Part shown: piece after piece, positions 1 to 12,304 of the stretch
Layout: every line of letters starts with the position of its first letter
Numbering within the stretch: the first letter of the stretch is position 1
From: Trichoplax adhaerens
Taxonomy: Eukaryota; Placozoa; Uniplacotomia; Trichoplacea; Trichoplacidae
DNA length: 64,000 nt
Direction: 5' to 3'
NCBI RefSeq assembly: GCF_000150275.1
Contig: NW_002060944.1
Coordinates: forward strand, 6,918,564 to 6,982,563
Program-made: the position numbers and the translations under genes
Notes under the pieces: model-generated
Seen by the model: only the letters and a program-made list of their open reading frames with translations
Databases searched by the model: none
What the model was told of the DNA's origin: nothing

Positions 1-720
1 CTCAGGATGTAGTAGAACGTTTTATAATAATCTATTCCATTTGTATAAGAAGGCTAGAATAGTCCACCTGGAAAACTATCGTAGTTGCCTAAGCAGTGTA
101 GTAAAACCGGCAAATCGTCCGTAAACTACTTCATGAACAAACTCTTCTTAGTATTACATTATTCCCTATCATTTAATCTTGAATCATTTATTCTTGGAGT
201 AAAGAAGAAGTTGGCTACCCCAGTCGCAGCGCGAACCGACAAAGCTTCTATAAATTACAGTAGCTCTTCAATCAACTATTCTTAGTATTATTCTCTATCA
301 TTTATTCTTGAAGTGAAGAAGTTGGCTAGTCTAGCCTCAGCACGAAACCATTCTCAGTATTACTCCTTGTCATTTATCCTTGTTGGAGTGAAAAAGACGT
401 TGGCTAGTCCAGCTACAGCACAAACTGACAAACATTCTATAAGCTACAAGGTACTTCCTGAACAAAGTTTTCTTAGTACTGTATTCTTCCCTATCATTTA
501 TCCTTGAAGTGAAGAAGTTGCCAAGTCGGTTGGTGATTATCACGACAAATCCACTGTAAATCCTTTGAAGTAGAGACGAAGTTGCCTATTCTCGCTACAA
601 CACAAACCAACAAAGTCTCCGTAAACTACCTCCTGAACAAACTGTTGCTAGTATTGCCTTATTCTCTGTCATCGATCTCCGAAAAGGTTAACCATTTTTA
701 TCCCTGAAAAAAGTCCCTAG
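1..720. repeat. Degenerate tandem repeat, about 110-145 bp unit
   Basis: About five diverged copies share three anchors: a segment like TTCTTAGTATTA..TTCCCTATCATTTAT, then GAAGTGAAGAAGTTGGCTAG, then a CACAAACCGACAAA-like block followed by TATAAACTAC. Anchors recur near 146, 279, 350, 470 and 645. Short open frames inside (85-285, 313-507) are similar to each other only because they cross the same repeat, so I do not call them genes. The array starts at or before the left edge. Nothing else is visible up to the TRPA-A start at 1550. Confidence 0.7.
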
Positions 721-1549
721 TCTAGCATCAACCACCATCATAAGCTACCCTACTACCATAGAGAAGCCCGGCCTTGTGGGTCTTTCATGCACGGTAGGAT
801 GGCTAGGGCATCGCTGTGAATATTATACGGGTGTATACGAGTGTTTGCATACAAAACCATGCTACGATTACTTGGTAAGGAAACATGTCCATCATTAAAT
901 CCATTCTTTCCGTCTCCATTACGGCCAACATGGATCAAATATCTTTCATACCGTTGTAAGATGGCTTTCAACGATTTGACGTGCTGAGAAAAAGTATTTA
1001 TTGACTTCTGTAGTATTTACTTTAATAGAGTAAATTTGATTTCATTATGCAATCCAACCGGAAAAGAGTAAATTGGGGAATTCATTGCATACTGCCATTG
1101 AAAAAATTTTTTCTCATCAATGTTCACTTAACCTTGTCAACATTTCTAGCTTGAGGACTATAGAATCCAATCCAACTCAGGAAACATTTTACTCTATTAC
1201 CGCTATATGTGATCCTGACCATTTCAGTCTATGAATTGAAAAGATTCATTTAACAAACGTTGTAACTTTTCAAGCGCCATTTTCCAAGTTTTGAAATTGT
1301 CAGTGAAATCTCCTTTACAAAGGGATTTTCAAGCATTCCATAACTATCCCAATAGTCATCTACTGTAAACATCAGTCAATCCAACTGCAATAGAGCTATG
1401 AAAAATTCTTGGTCACTGCAGTCAGCCATTGACTAACTAATTGTTATAATAATTAATTATTATTAAATTCATTTAGGATATTCAACAACATTTCAATATT
1501 ATTCATTGGTTCCTGGCTTCTAGACGACAAAATCATAGTTCATTCAGTC

Positions 1550-4500
1550 ATGAATCCAGGTGATCAAAAACAAATCGAATTAACTGTCAGAAATCCTGGC
1601 ATCACTAATCGTAAACAAGGCCGTAAGAAAAATGACGATGAAAGACCTGGACGCAAGAACACTACCACTGGTATTTCCACTAACATCTATCAGGTCAGAC
1701 ATTAGAAATTAGTTTGTAAAGGATATCCGATTTTTGTTTACTTATTCTGCATTAGTAAGGAGTACATGGAATGACCTACCTACCTACTGTACTTGGCCTT
1801 TTAAAATACACGTCGACGGCATATTATTTCGTTCTGGTTTCTGCATGAACAATCGTCAAATTTTCAAGAAATATTTTAATCATTAGTAATTACTTCAATA
1901 GTACTCTATTTCTGGAAGAAGAGATTGTTTTCCCCTCTCCTTTATAAATGGGTTAGGAATTTTGCGATACGGTAGATTAGAAAGATAGAGATAATAATTG
2001 TTTAAAAAATAGTCTTTCAAGTGGAGTAATAATAAAATTATTTAAGAGTCCAGACTGTACGTGCACACGAACTATCACAAGTAGAATAATCTAGTTGTCG
2101 AATGTAAAGTAAAAGGTACAAGCATAGTAAGCGTACACGAAGTATAACGAACGAGGGATAAACTAGTATTTATAATTTTAAAGATCAGCAGTGATGCATT
2201 TATCCCTCTTCATATTATCGGCATTGATCGTTGATTGGTAGGCTTAGATTACTGCTTTGGGAAAAGTTCCTTGCTTGTCTTCTTTATAAATAGATCAATC
2301 ATTTTATGATATTGTCCATTAAAATGATAGAATCAATGTCGTCTACAGTTGATAGACCTATGATAACCCTAATCCTAACCTTATACAGTACATCCATTTT
2401 AATTCACTTCAAATTGGAAGCATTTATTGCCGATTATTTATTAATAAATGGATCAGTAATTCCAACTTTATACTGTCTATTATTCTGAAAGATAGATGTA
2501 AGGAAGAGGTAAGTAATTAGCAACGAGATTGTTCCATCTCATAGTGTTTTCGGTAGGCCAAGTTACTCTCTCGAACTATACCAAAAACAACACCCCCAAC
2601 TTTTCATACCTGTGCTGTATAGCTTGGATTTACAGAGGTTATCCAACAAGTTGACAGTCTACTGTCATAATAATAAAACATTCATAAATAACCATTACTG
2701 TATTGTTGATAACTTTTGATAGGTTGCATCTGTTGGAGATTGCGATACAATGCGAAATCTTCTTGACGACATTGAAGATATTAATATATGTAATAAAGAT
2801 GGTTACTCCGTTATGCATTATGCCACTCGATATAATCGACACCGTATGATCGAATTACTACTTGAGCGCAGTGCAGGTATTTCAAGTTTAAAACATATTT
2901 GTAAACGTCTATATATTGATTGACCTACGTATATATTTGATTGCTTCACTATCTCACTCCATTAGATGTTAATGTTGATGGCGATGATGGTATGAAGCCT
3001 TTGCATGTTGCTGCAAAGCATAACGCTGTAGCAGCTATTAAAACACTATTATCCAAAGGAGCAGTAATTGACGCTGAAAATAAATATGGCAATACAGCTT
3101 TATATATTGCTGCAAGACGAGGAAACTTGGAGATATGCGAAGTAACTATATAACGATGCATTTATACTAATACGAGTATACTCACATGTGTTCATAGCTC
3201 AGTGATGAAATTTAACTATTATAACAAGAGTTGTAATGTGCAAAGTAACTGTATAATGATATATTTACATGATCGCTTGCTAGATGTATCCGTAGCTTAA
3301 TACGTTCACCATTATTACAAGAATTTTTATGGATAACCATAGCTTTGAAATCTAATCTTACAGTAATTGGGCGTCCTTAAAACTTATTTTTCTATCACAA
3401 CCCCTCGGTACAGTAGACTGTTTATTATCCACTATCGTAATAACATCTCTAGCGGTTATGTTAAATTAACAATTGGTCTTGGCACCATAATCATTTGCGC
3501 TAAATCTGATTTAAAAAGCAAGAAACATCGTATTGAATAGCTATAATATGCGGAAACACTTCATGTAAAATTATGCCCTAGGATTAATAAATTTCAAGAC
3601 TAAGATTTCTGCTGTTGTAAATACAGTATAGTAGCCTTAAACAAGTAAGAAAGCGAAAAATTATAAAATTTAAATACTTACTTGCAATTTTTATTCCATA
3701 ATAGCTTTTAACCTCGAATAATGCCGATGTCAATCATCCTGATCGAGATCAAGCAATTCCTCTCCATGCGGCTGCTATGAATGGCAATGTTGACGTTTTT
3801 AAGTTACTGGTTTGTGATGTTGTCAGTCCTCCGACTTTTAGTGTAAGCCATGCCTCACTGAATATGCCTTGTTGCTGCTATTACACACTTATAGTTACTG
3901 AAGAATGCAAATATTTTTACCGAAGCTTCCGATGGAGAAACGCCTCTACATTACGCGGCTGTATCTGGGCGATCTAAAATCATGTCTTATGTACTGGCCA
4001 ACGGTACTATACGAGTATATCGCAAAACTTTAGATTTTATACATTAGCCCTAGTTATATTATATCCTATAAGTTAAGTATATTAAAAAATGTTTTTTACA
4101 CCATGGATACTGATCATTATTTTATGCAATTCTTTTTAGCTAATTTGTGCAACTCTACTCCTTCTAAGCTACTTTCCTTAACGGATGGTTCTCAAGCCAC
4201 AATATTGCATCGAGCAGTAGAAGGCGGCGATTTAGAGGTAGCCCATTAATTAATTTGACATCATCCATAATTTAGATATTTTTATAGAAGTTCATGTTAT
4301 GTAGTGTTTCACTAATAATGTATAAAATAAGAATGGTATATGCTAACTACTATAAAAAAATCAAGTCCCTCACGCCAAAACTACTCTATATCTTCTGTAT
4401 TTGCGTCAAATAAGTAATGTACTCATACTTATATAGTTATTAGTATTTGGTCAGATAATTTCGGATTAGTTTTATGAATTTTTCGACATTACTACTCCAA

Positions 4501-7500
4501 TGTTGTATCAATATGATTAGTTAAAAAGAACGCTTATAGAACAATATTAACATCGATGATTCTGAATATATCCACCGTAGATATTAATTTGTATCTCAAT
4601 GTGCCTTAATGTCACTAAAAGCTTTATTCCTTGATATCTGTAAAACTTTCTAGACTGTCCGTGTTTGCCTCGATTTTTCAGCATCTGTAAATGCTCAAAT
4701 GGTAATTCAAGCTCAAAATATTACTTTTATGATATCGCATAGGAATTTCAACTTTGACCACGTAGCGTAAATGTTAGATGTAATAAGGTAGTCGTTCTTC
4801 ATCGCCGTCTATTGTAGGAAAACGCTTTAACCCCTTTGCATCTGGCTGCTCATAGTGGTTACGCAGATATTGTTTATATCTTGATACAAAACGATGCTGT
4901 AGCAAACAGCTATGATGGTGATCGCAGAATTCCTTTACATAGTGCGGTCCTATCCAATAATTCTGATACGATTAAATGTTTAATTGCTAATGGCGGCGAT
5001 GTCAACTATCGAGATGGCGATCATTTCACACCGTTGCTTTTAGCTTGTGCTAGCGGACTTCGTACAGCCACTGAATGTCTAATCTCCTTAGATGCGGATA
5101 TATTTACAACCGATAAGCATGAGAGAACTTGCCTCCATCTATCCATCTTGTCACGCCAGTATGATATCCTTCACTACCTAATGTCGGTAATTGCGGAAAA
5201 ACAATACATACGCTATTGCAAAATCGCCCTAATCGAGTTTTAATTGATATCTACAAATAGCGATCTCCTAAAATTTCAAGAAATTCTCAATATCTAATTT
5301 TCTATCAATTGTTCCTAGACTGATGCTAGCAATTTGGTTAATGCCGCTGATAGAAAAGGTTTAACACCGCTGCACTATGCCGCAAGACTTGGTAGTATTC
5401 GGGTTCGCAAAACTTTAATGATTACTGTACATTTCTAGAAATCTAATAAATACATCCAAGTATCTTAGTTATTGAATCTTAATATTGCTATTGATATAAT
5501 AATTGACTTGCTTAAATTATCATTTTATTGTTTATAGGCGATCACAGAATTAGTCGAAGGAGGATGTAATATTACACTCACTGACGATGAAGATTACTCA
5601 GCTGTTCATTATGCAGCTAAGTATGTATTTTTATGATTGAAAACAAGAGAATGTATGATAGGATACGTAATATCAGTATCTTGCATTAGTAGTACGTAGA
5701 ATTAAACTAAGTGAGATGTAGTGGACTCGATGGTGCAAAGTAACGGTACAATGTTGTAAACTATGACATTTCGAGTAAGCATTGATAAATTAATCTTACT
5801 TATTTAGAGAAGGGCATGTCAGCTGTGTGGAATATTTGGTTAGTGTTACGCCAAGTACTGCTAACGGCCGAGACGCCCTCGGGCAAACACCACTTCATTT
5901 AAGTGCAAAGAATGGTTTCGCTAGCGTTATTGAATTGCTGATTTTATTAGGATCCGATGTAAGCAGTAGGTGAGTGATCTTTTCAGTGAGTTAAGAATTT
6001 TTAATGTCAGTGTTTTATTCTGTGTTGTTGTTTTGCTATTCAACCTTTGATTAAATTATCGTAATAATATGCTCATGTTGAAAACAAGATAGCTATTTTA
6101 ATTCTTGATTTATTATGGCAGAGACGATTCTTTATGGACACCTTTAATGCATGCAGCCGCCAATGGCCATCTGCAAGAACTAAAATTGTTACTTGAGAAA
6201 AACTCGGCTATAAATGATCAAGATAAAAATCAGGTATGAGTTATAACATCGTTCATGACACCAGCGTATTACAGATTTACTTAAGAAGCATTCTAACTAA
6301 GCTTAATGTCGATGATGTTGTCACGAGCGATGATGTTTATCATATTTTACTTGTAGTAATGACAATTATCGTAGAAGATAAATACTATTATTTAGTGTAC
6401 AAGAACTGCAAGCGTTTGCAAGACAGTCTATTTAATCATTAAGAAAGTTTCAAATTAGTAACAAAAGTTTAATTAGGAGTGTTTGAAACAATAATTCTTA
6501 AAATTTTGATGCTACTAAGGATAGATTTCATTAAAATAGTTAATTTTGATAACCTTATACCTTAATATTTAATAACAATAATTATAATCGTGCTCTAAGA
6601 GTGAAAGTAATGACTAGGTCTAACAATATTTAGTGATATAGTAGAAAAATATTTGCCGTATTAAGTATGCAGGTAAAGGTAGTTTTCTCCTACATACATC
6701 TAGCTTTATCTCATGAATAGCTGAATCAAAGATTCTCGCATATTGTATTTCTATATATTAGAAGTGAGAAATAAATTTTAGCACTAAAATATTTCTCGTA
6801 TAAAGTCATTGATAAATGATATATATATATATTATTAAAACATTTGTTACAGAATACGGTATTGCATCTCGCTGCTATTTATGGTCATACAGATGTCCTA
6901 CAATATCTGATGGATCAAGGAGCAGATATTTTGCTTACTAATCATAATGGTAAAACTTGCCTAGACGTAGCTATTGACAATTCACAAAACGACGTTGCTG
7001 TAGCTATTATCAAACATCGTAGGTATGCTACTATAGGCAGCTAATGATTAATAAGACTACCGCATATAGCTATCACAGTTCATAACTCTATATCGTTATT
7101 ATTTTGAATGAAGCGCTCTTCTTTACTCATGATAGCTTAAATTACGTTATCGTTGTTAATTTCTGTATTTTAACTTACCGTAATACTCATTATTTAGATG
7201 GACTGATTTGCTAAACCGGAAAAATGAATATGGTGAACCTGTCATGCAAAAGTTAATTCGATTCTTACCAGATGCTGCACAGGTTTTCATTCTTTCTATT
7301 TATTGACATTGATTAGTAAAATTTGTTTAAATAATGATAAATTTGTTCTCATAATTTTGTTAGGCTGTCATGGATCGATGTGTCGAGCGGGAATATGACC
7401 GAGATCATCCAGACCATACGGTATTCGTCAGAAATTTTCGATATATTGTAAACGAGAGTTAACTAACGATCAATTATTAAACTTATAAATTTATACATAC

Positions 7501-10500
7501 CATTTTTTTGGTTCTCAATTGCATTTAATAAATAGATTACTTTTAAATTTCAATTTATCGATCCTTTACCGGATCAAACCGGCAAGCGTTTTGCTGGACT
7601 AACGGTAAGAAGTGTATTCACCCCCTACTTAAAAAAACTTAAAATATAGATGTACCTAAAGAATATTGAACCCTTGAAGTTTGTAATTGAATATATTACA
7701 TAAAAACACTCTCAATCTTGAATACATTCTGAGTCCGTTAGTTGCGTATCTCTTCCAATGCCAAAGTATAAAGTATATTGCAAATTTTATAAAAATTTAC
7801 GTGTACAGCACTCGGTCTTACGTATGATATGAATTCCGTAGAGTAATCATTAAACATTCCGTACTTTCATCACATATTTTTGTTTAGACGTAACTACTGC
7901 ATCCAAAAATAAGCAAATTTCCTTCATTTTCTTAAACTTTAATTAGGATATGGCTAAATACGGGAGAGAGACATTATTAAGTCATCCTTTGGCAATGCAG
8001 CTCATCCAACTGAAATGGTAACATAAAAAATTCGATTCCTTGATTTATCATAGATTCAGTATTTGCAGCAGATAGCAGCTTGCTTTACACCGTAGCTAAC
8101 TACATATTGCAAATACTGATTTTTCTATTTTAATGAACAGGGAAATATTTGGAAGAAACTTATATTATTTGAATATGCTTGCCTACATCACATATCTTAC
8201 TTTATTAACCATTTATTCCGTTATATCGATTCAAATTACTCCATATCAAATCCGATTGCAGGTAAATTACGACAATTGATCCATCTATATTTCGTAATAT
8301 GAAATATTAAGTAGGCGCTTTAAAATCTTACAGAATATTTATTAAGAGTACTAATTAGAATCAAATACAATCTAAGGTTCACAACTGATAGTGATTATTA
8401 TTGTCAAATAATAAATTTTATAAATTTTAATGCTACCTAGTATCAATTCATGTTCTCATATTGTAAATTTTTGCTTCCTTTTGTAGCCCGATACCCTTCT
8501 GATCGTCTTTCAGATCCTCATTGGTTCCTTAGCTATAATAGGAATATTTAAAGAAACTATTCAGCTGATACAAATGGTAAATAGAAGAAATATTTTTATC
8601 CCAGTTACTTATATTAATAACAGCTAGAAAAGTATGAAATATATAAGTATATGGGTGTATGCTAAGTAACTAATTTAAGGAGTTCCTTGAGTGATTTCTG
8701 TTTCTGTTCACCATTCTTGCTTCAATATAATGCTACCTTAAGTGATCGTAGTTTAACCTTGTACAGCAAATTACATGCAGCAGTTGTAACGTTATTGCGC
8801 CCTCCTTATCGACTGAATCTATCAATTTTGCATTATTGGCCGTATTATTTAATCAAGTTACCGGCATACATCTTAGTTCAATCTGATGTGAAAAGAGTTT
8901 GCTTGTAAATTCTAACTGTATGAATAATCCAAGAGTTTTCCAATTGATACAAGTTAATTTTGAATATTTATTATTTTTCGCTAACAGAGGTTAAACTACA
9001 TCGAATGGATAAATATCTTAGATTGGATTTGCTACGTTACCGCTATTGTTTTCATTTTTCCTTCGTGGCTATCTACAGCAAAACTTATATGTTTCCAAAC
9101 TGATGTTATATGCAATGCAAGCGATTACGGCCAATATATTGTCGGAGGGCTACCTATTGAGTACTGGCAAGTTGTATCAGGAGCGATAGCTATTCTAACG
9201 GGCTGGGTTAATATGCTACTCTTTCTTCAACGGTAGGTAGATGATTATGAGTAATTCACTATGCAAAGCTTACTCTAAAATCGATCCTAAGAATTAGCCA
9301 AACTTTTTCGCTGCTCACGTCTTTTGATATTTTTTGTTAATCCATAAATCCAAAAATTAGTAATTAATTGTAAAGGTGACGTCCTATCTTTGTATTTAGG
9401 ATAGTTGTAACACTATTACCATATATGTAGCAGAATGCAATTTATTGCAAATTTGGTATATTTTTGAGATAGTATATTCAACACCTATGTATTCCCTTAC
9501 GAATTATATTTCGATAACTTACAGGTATTCGTACGGTGTTTACATCGTAATGTTTACAACTATACTTGGTGGAGTACTCAAGGTAAGCTAAATATCTAAA
9601 TCGAATATTGATAGAATTACATTCATTTTAATCGACTATTAAGTTGGTTATTGAAACTTATTCGCATCATGCTAGGTTTTACTCGTATATTCATTCATGG
9701 TAATAGCGTTTGCCCTAGGTTTCCATATGATCATGCAAAATCAAGTACGTAATCTTTTTTATCTTACTGAACAAGCCATTATTGGTTTCTTCTTCACTCT
9801 ACTAATTAATTTAAATGAGCGTAGGCAAAATATTGCCAATGTAAAGCGAAGCAACCCTCTCTATCATCACTATGATGTTTGTTGTCTTAAAGTTATCCTT
9901 TATAAGAGTACTTTTTCGAATAAACTTTCACACTTTTAATTGAGTAGTGATATATCCTCTATCTTTTTGAATAGAATTCATTCAAGCGAGTAGATATTGC
10001 CATCGTTAGATGTTTCGTAATGATGATTGGAGAAATAGATTATGAGAAAGATTTCTTCGTTACCATCCAAACATACATGAAAACTCAGCCGTTATTTGCT
10101 GTTGCTTTGGTCGGCTTCTTGATTGCTTTCTGCATTTTAATGACAATTGTATTAATGAATCTTATGGTATGAAGTCGCCCTTTCTCTATCTCTATTCTTT
10201 GTTTTTTTGTTATTCAAGCACCATTTCGAATTAAAGTCGTCTAATATTTTCAAATCAGGTTGGTTTAGCTATTGGTGACATTGAACAGATTCGAAGTGAG
10301 GCTGGAATAAAAATGCTTACACGTCAGGTATTAAATGTAAAATAATATAATTGAAAAAATCTATGCCAGTGTTGGCTAAATTATTTTCTGCTTAATATAA
10401 GAATTAGTATTGGCAGAATGCAATCTTTGAAATATGATGTGAAAAGCTAAATCTAGCTACTTCGCATGCTCGTAATCATATTTGCTATTGATGAAATTAT

Positions 10501-12304
10501 AAATTTGTTAGCCTTTCTCGAACTGTCATGTAATACAGTATTGCAAATAAACCGTAATACGTGTATACATAAACAATGAAAAGGACTGGACTTATATTGG
10601 AATTAAATTCATACATCCTTTATCCCTTCATTTAAGCAAATATTAAATATATTAACCTTTTATATTATGTAAAATTTACAAAAATTATACACACTGTAAA
10701 GCGTTGATTTATATCTGGTTAATTTGTATTTAAACATTAACGCGAACAAACTTGCTAAGTAAATTAGAAGATGCTATTTCATTATTGGTTAAAATATTCT
10801 CATTGTTTAGGCTTGCAATCAAACAAACTGGACCGTAATCAATTACGTCTTTAACTGTTTCACTTGTTTCTAGATTAATTACATACACGCAATCGAAGCT
10901 AAAATGCCTCGCAGCCTCAGAAAACGATTTCATCGTTTATCCTGCACAATTAAGCCAAATTCGCCGGTATCTTCAGTAAGTCGATAATATTTCATGGCAC
11001 GATTTGGTATTGATCGTATAATTTTATTTCTTGTACATTTGTTTAACTGGTTGTTATGCTATATATTTTCTGCAATCGCTCACTTTTTCATATCACTTCT
11101 GTTATAATTGACAATTTAAAAATATTCTTTGGAGTTATCCTTGCATATTTGGTGCGTTACTCAAATTTCCTTTGCATTGCGTACCTTAATATATATAATC
11201 ACAACTGTAATACGCTATTTGTGTACAAATATGCTAGCCTTTGATGACCAAGCTTTATAGTTTACGTGAATTTTTATCTAAATATAGGATGTTGCTATAG
11301 TATTTTGCTTTATGTAATTTTAGCGATTTTAGTTAGCGTACTCATGCCTCTATGAGCTTTAAATTTACTTGTTACACCTGCACAATACATAACTAGGTGT
11401 GAACGTTTGAGTAGAATACTAGTTAAGCTTCAATCCAGCAATACTAATATGAACTGTTTCCTTTATAATATCTTGTTATACAGTTCTCATAATTTAGTGC
11501 ATAATTCTTTCTTGGTAAAGTTAGTTAACTGGATACCGATAGTCTGCATTATGATAATCCCTAAAATCAATTCAATGTTTAAGTAATTCTATTCCATATT
11601 TTTATGTTTAAACGCTACACTAGCACCTGTGATATTTATATGAGATTCATACATCAGAAACTGTCGTATACTTCATTCTCTAAAGTATGCTTTTTTGGCC
11701 AGCTAACGTTAAGCGAGTGATTATGACTAAGCCGGATAGACCTTTAATTTATGGTGTACAATGTTAATGCAATGATAGGTCCGGTTATTGCTTAGGAGTC
11801 TCGAAATTACAAAAACAATTAACTTTAAAAAGAAAATACTCTCCAGTACTAAATCCTTACTTGAAGTTGATGGACTTAGAGATATTGAAACAAATATCGA
11901 TGCTGAGAAGAAAAGGTATTTAGCAAAGTGGAAATAAATTCAATACGTCAAAATCTGCAATAAGTGCGGATCACTTAATTAATTTTGCCTTTTGAAGTAT
12001 TAATTTAATTTTAAATACTTTTATGGTTAATTATAGATTAAAAGAGTTAAAGGATCAACTCCGTCGACAAAGTGAAGTAGTAGCAGAAATAGCTAATTAC
12101 CTACGATTAGATGAGGAAGATGAAGGCATGATAGAAGAAATGGTTTTGGAGAGTAGAGTAGACAACTTCACACTAAGTCCTAGGATCGATACTATTGATG
12201 GTCCGCAAAATGTTGAGGATATAGTTGGCTCTCCACCTCCTGACCAACCTCACAGTGAACCTGATGGTACAGGAGATGTTAGTGAGGAAATTGCTCGTCT
12301 GTAG
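1550..12304 (+). CDS. TRPA-like ankyrin-repeat cation channel, paralogue A
   Basis: Exons: 1550-1693, 2723-2876, 2966-3141, 3705-3809, 3895-4003, 4140-4237, 4654-4701, 4818-5186, 5319-5402, 5538-5620, 5808-5969, 6122-6233, 6853-7022, 7198-7282, 7364-7420, 7536-7604, 7947-8017, 8141-8261, 8487-8576, 8988-9232, 9525-9582, 9676-9744, 9975-10166, 10259-10327, then 11796-11915 and 12037-12304. Phases chain correctly except across 10328-11795, where one exon (a paralogue-B exon encodes 34 residues there) was not found. The protein is about 1110 residues plus that exon, close to human TRPA1. Residues 49 to about 610 are ankyrin repeats (TPLHLAA-type motifs). A pre-S1 linker follows, then S1-S6 between about 676 and 957, with pore filter MMIGEIDY (Glu913). 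The C-terminus is predicted coiled coil (RLKELKDQLRRQ) ending in an acidic, Pro-rich tail. In animals this family forms tetrameric Ca-permeable plasma-membrane channels sensing electrophiles or temperature; the stimulus here is unknown. The start is the first ATG of an open exon with no better upstream candidate. Confidence 0.86.
10328..11795. other. Unresolved 1.47 kb gap in TRPA-A, with minus-strand coding-like fragments
   Basis: The preceding TRPA-A exon ends in phase 0 and the next begins in phase 2, so at least one exon should lie here, but no convincing plus-strand candidate was found. If the donor at 10328 were read through, the frame would stop after a few codons, which would give a shorter isoform. 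On the minus strand, 10730-10933 is an open frame of 67 codons beginning with ATG. About 40 codons of open, coding-like sequence lie immediately upstream on that strand (about 10935-11045), in another frame. No family was recognised. It may be a small nested gene, a pseudogene or chance. Confidence 0.35.

Noticed and set aside
753..971. Minus-strand open frame of 72 codons
   Set aside because: No family resemblance, no splice context and it overlaps repeat-flank DNA; likely chance.
3810..3842. Alternative longer form of the fourth TRPA-A exon using a GTAAGC donor at 3843
   Set aside because: The donor at 3810 keeps the ankyrin-repeat spacing exactly; the longer form would insert 11 residues in a helix.
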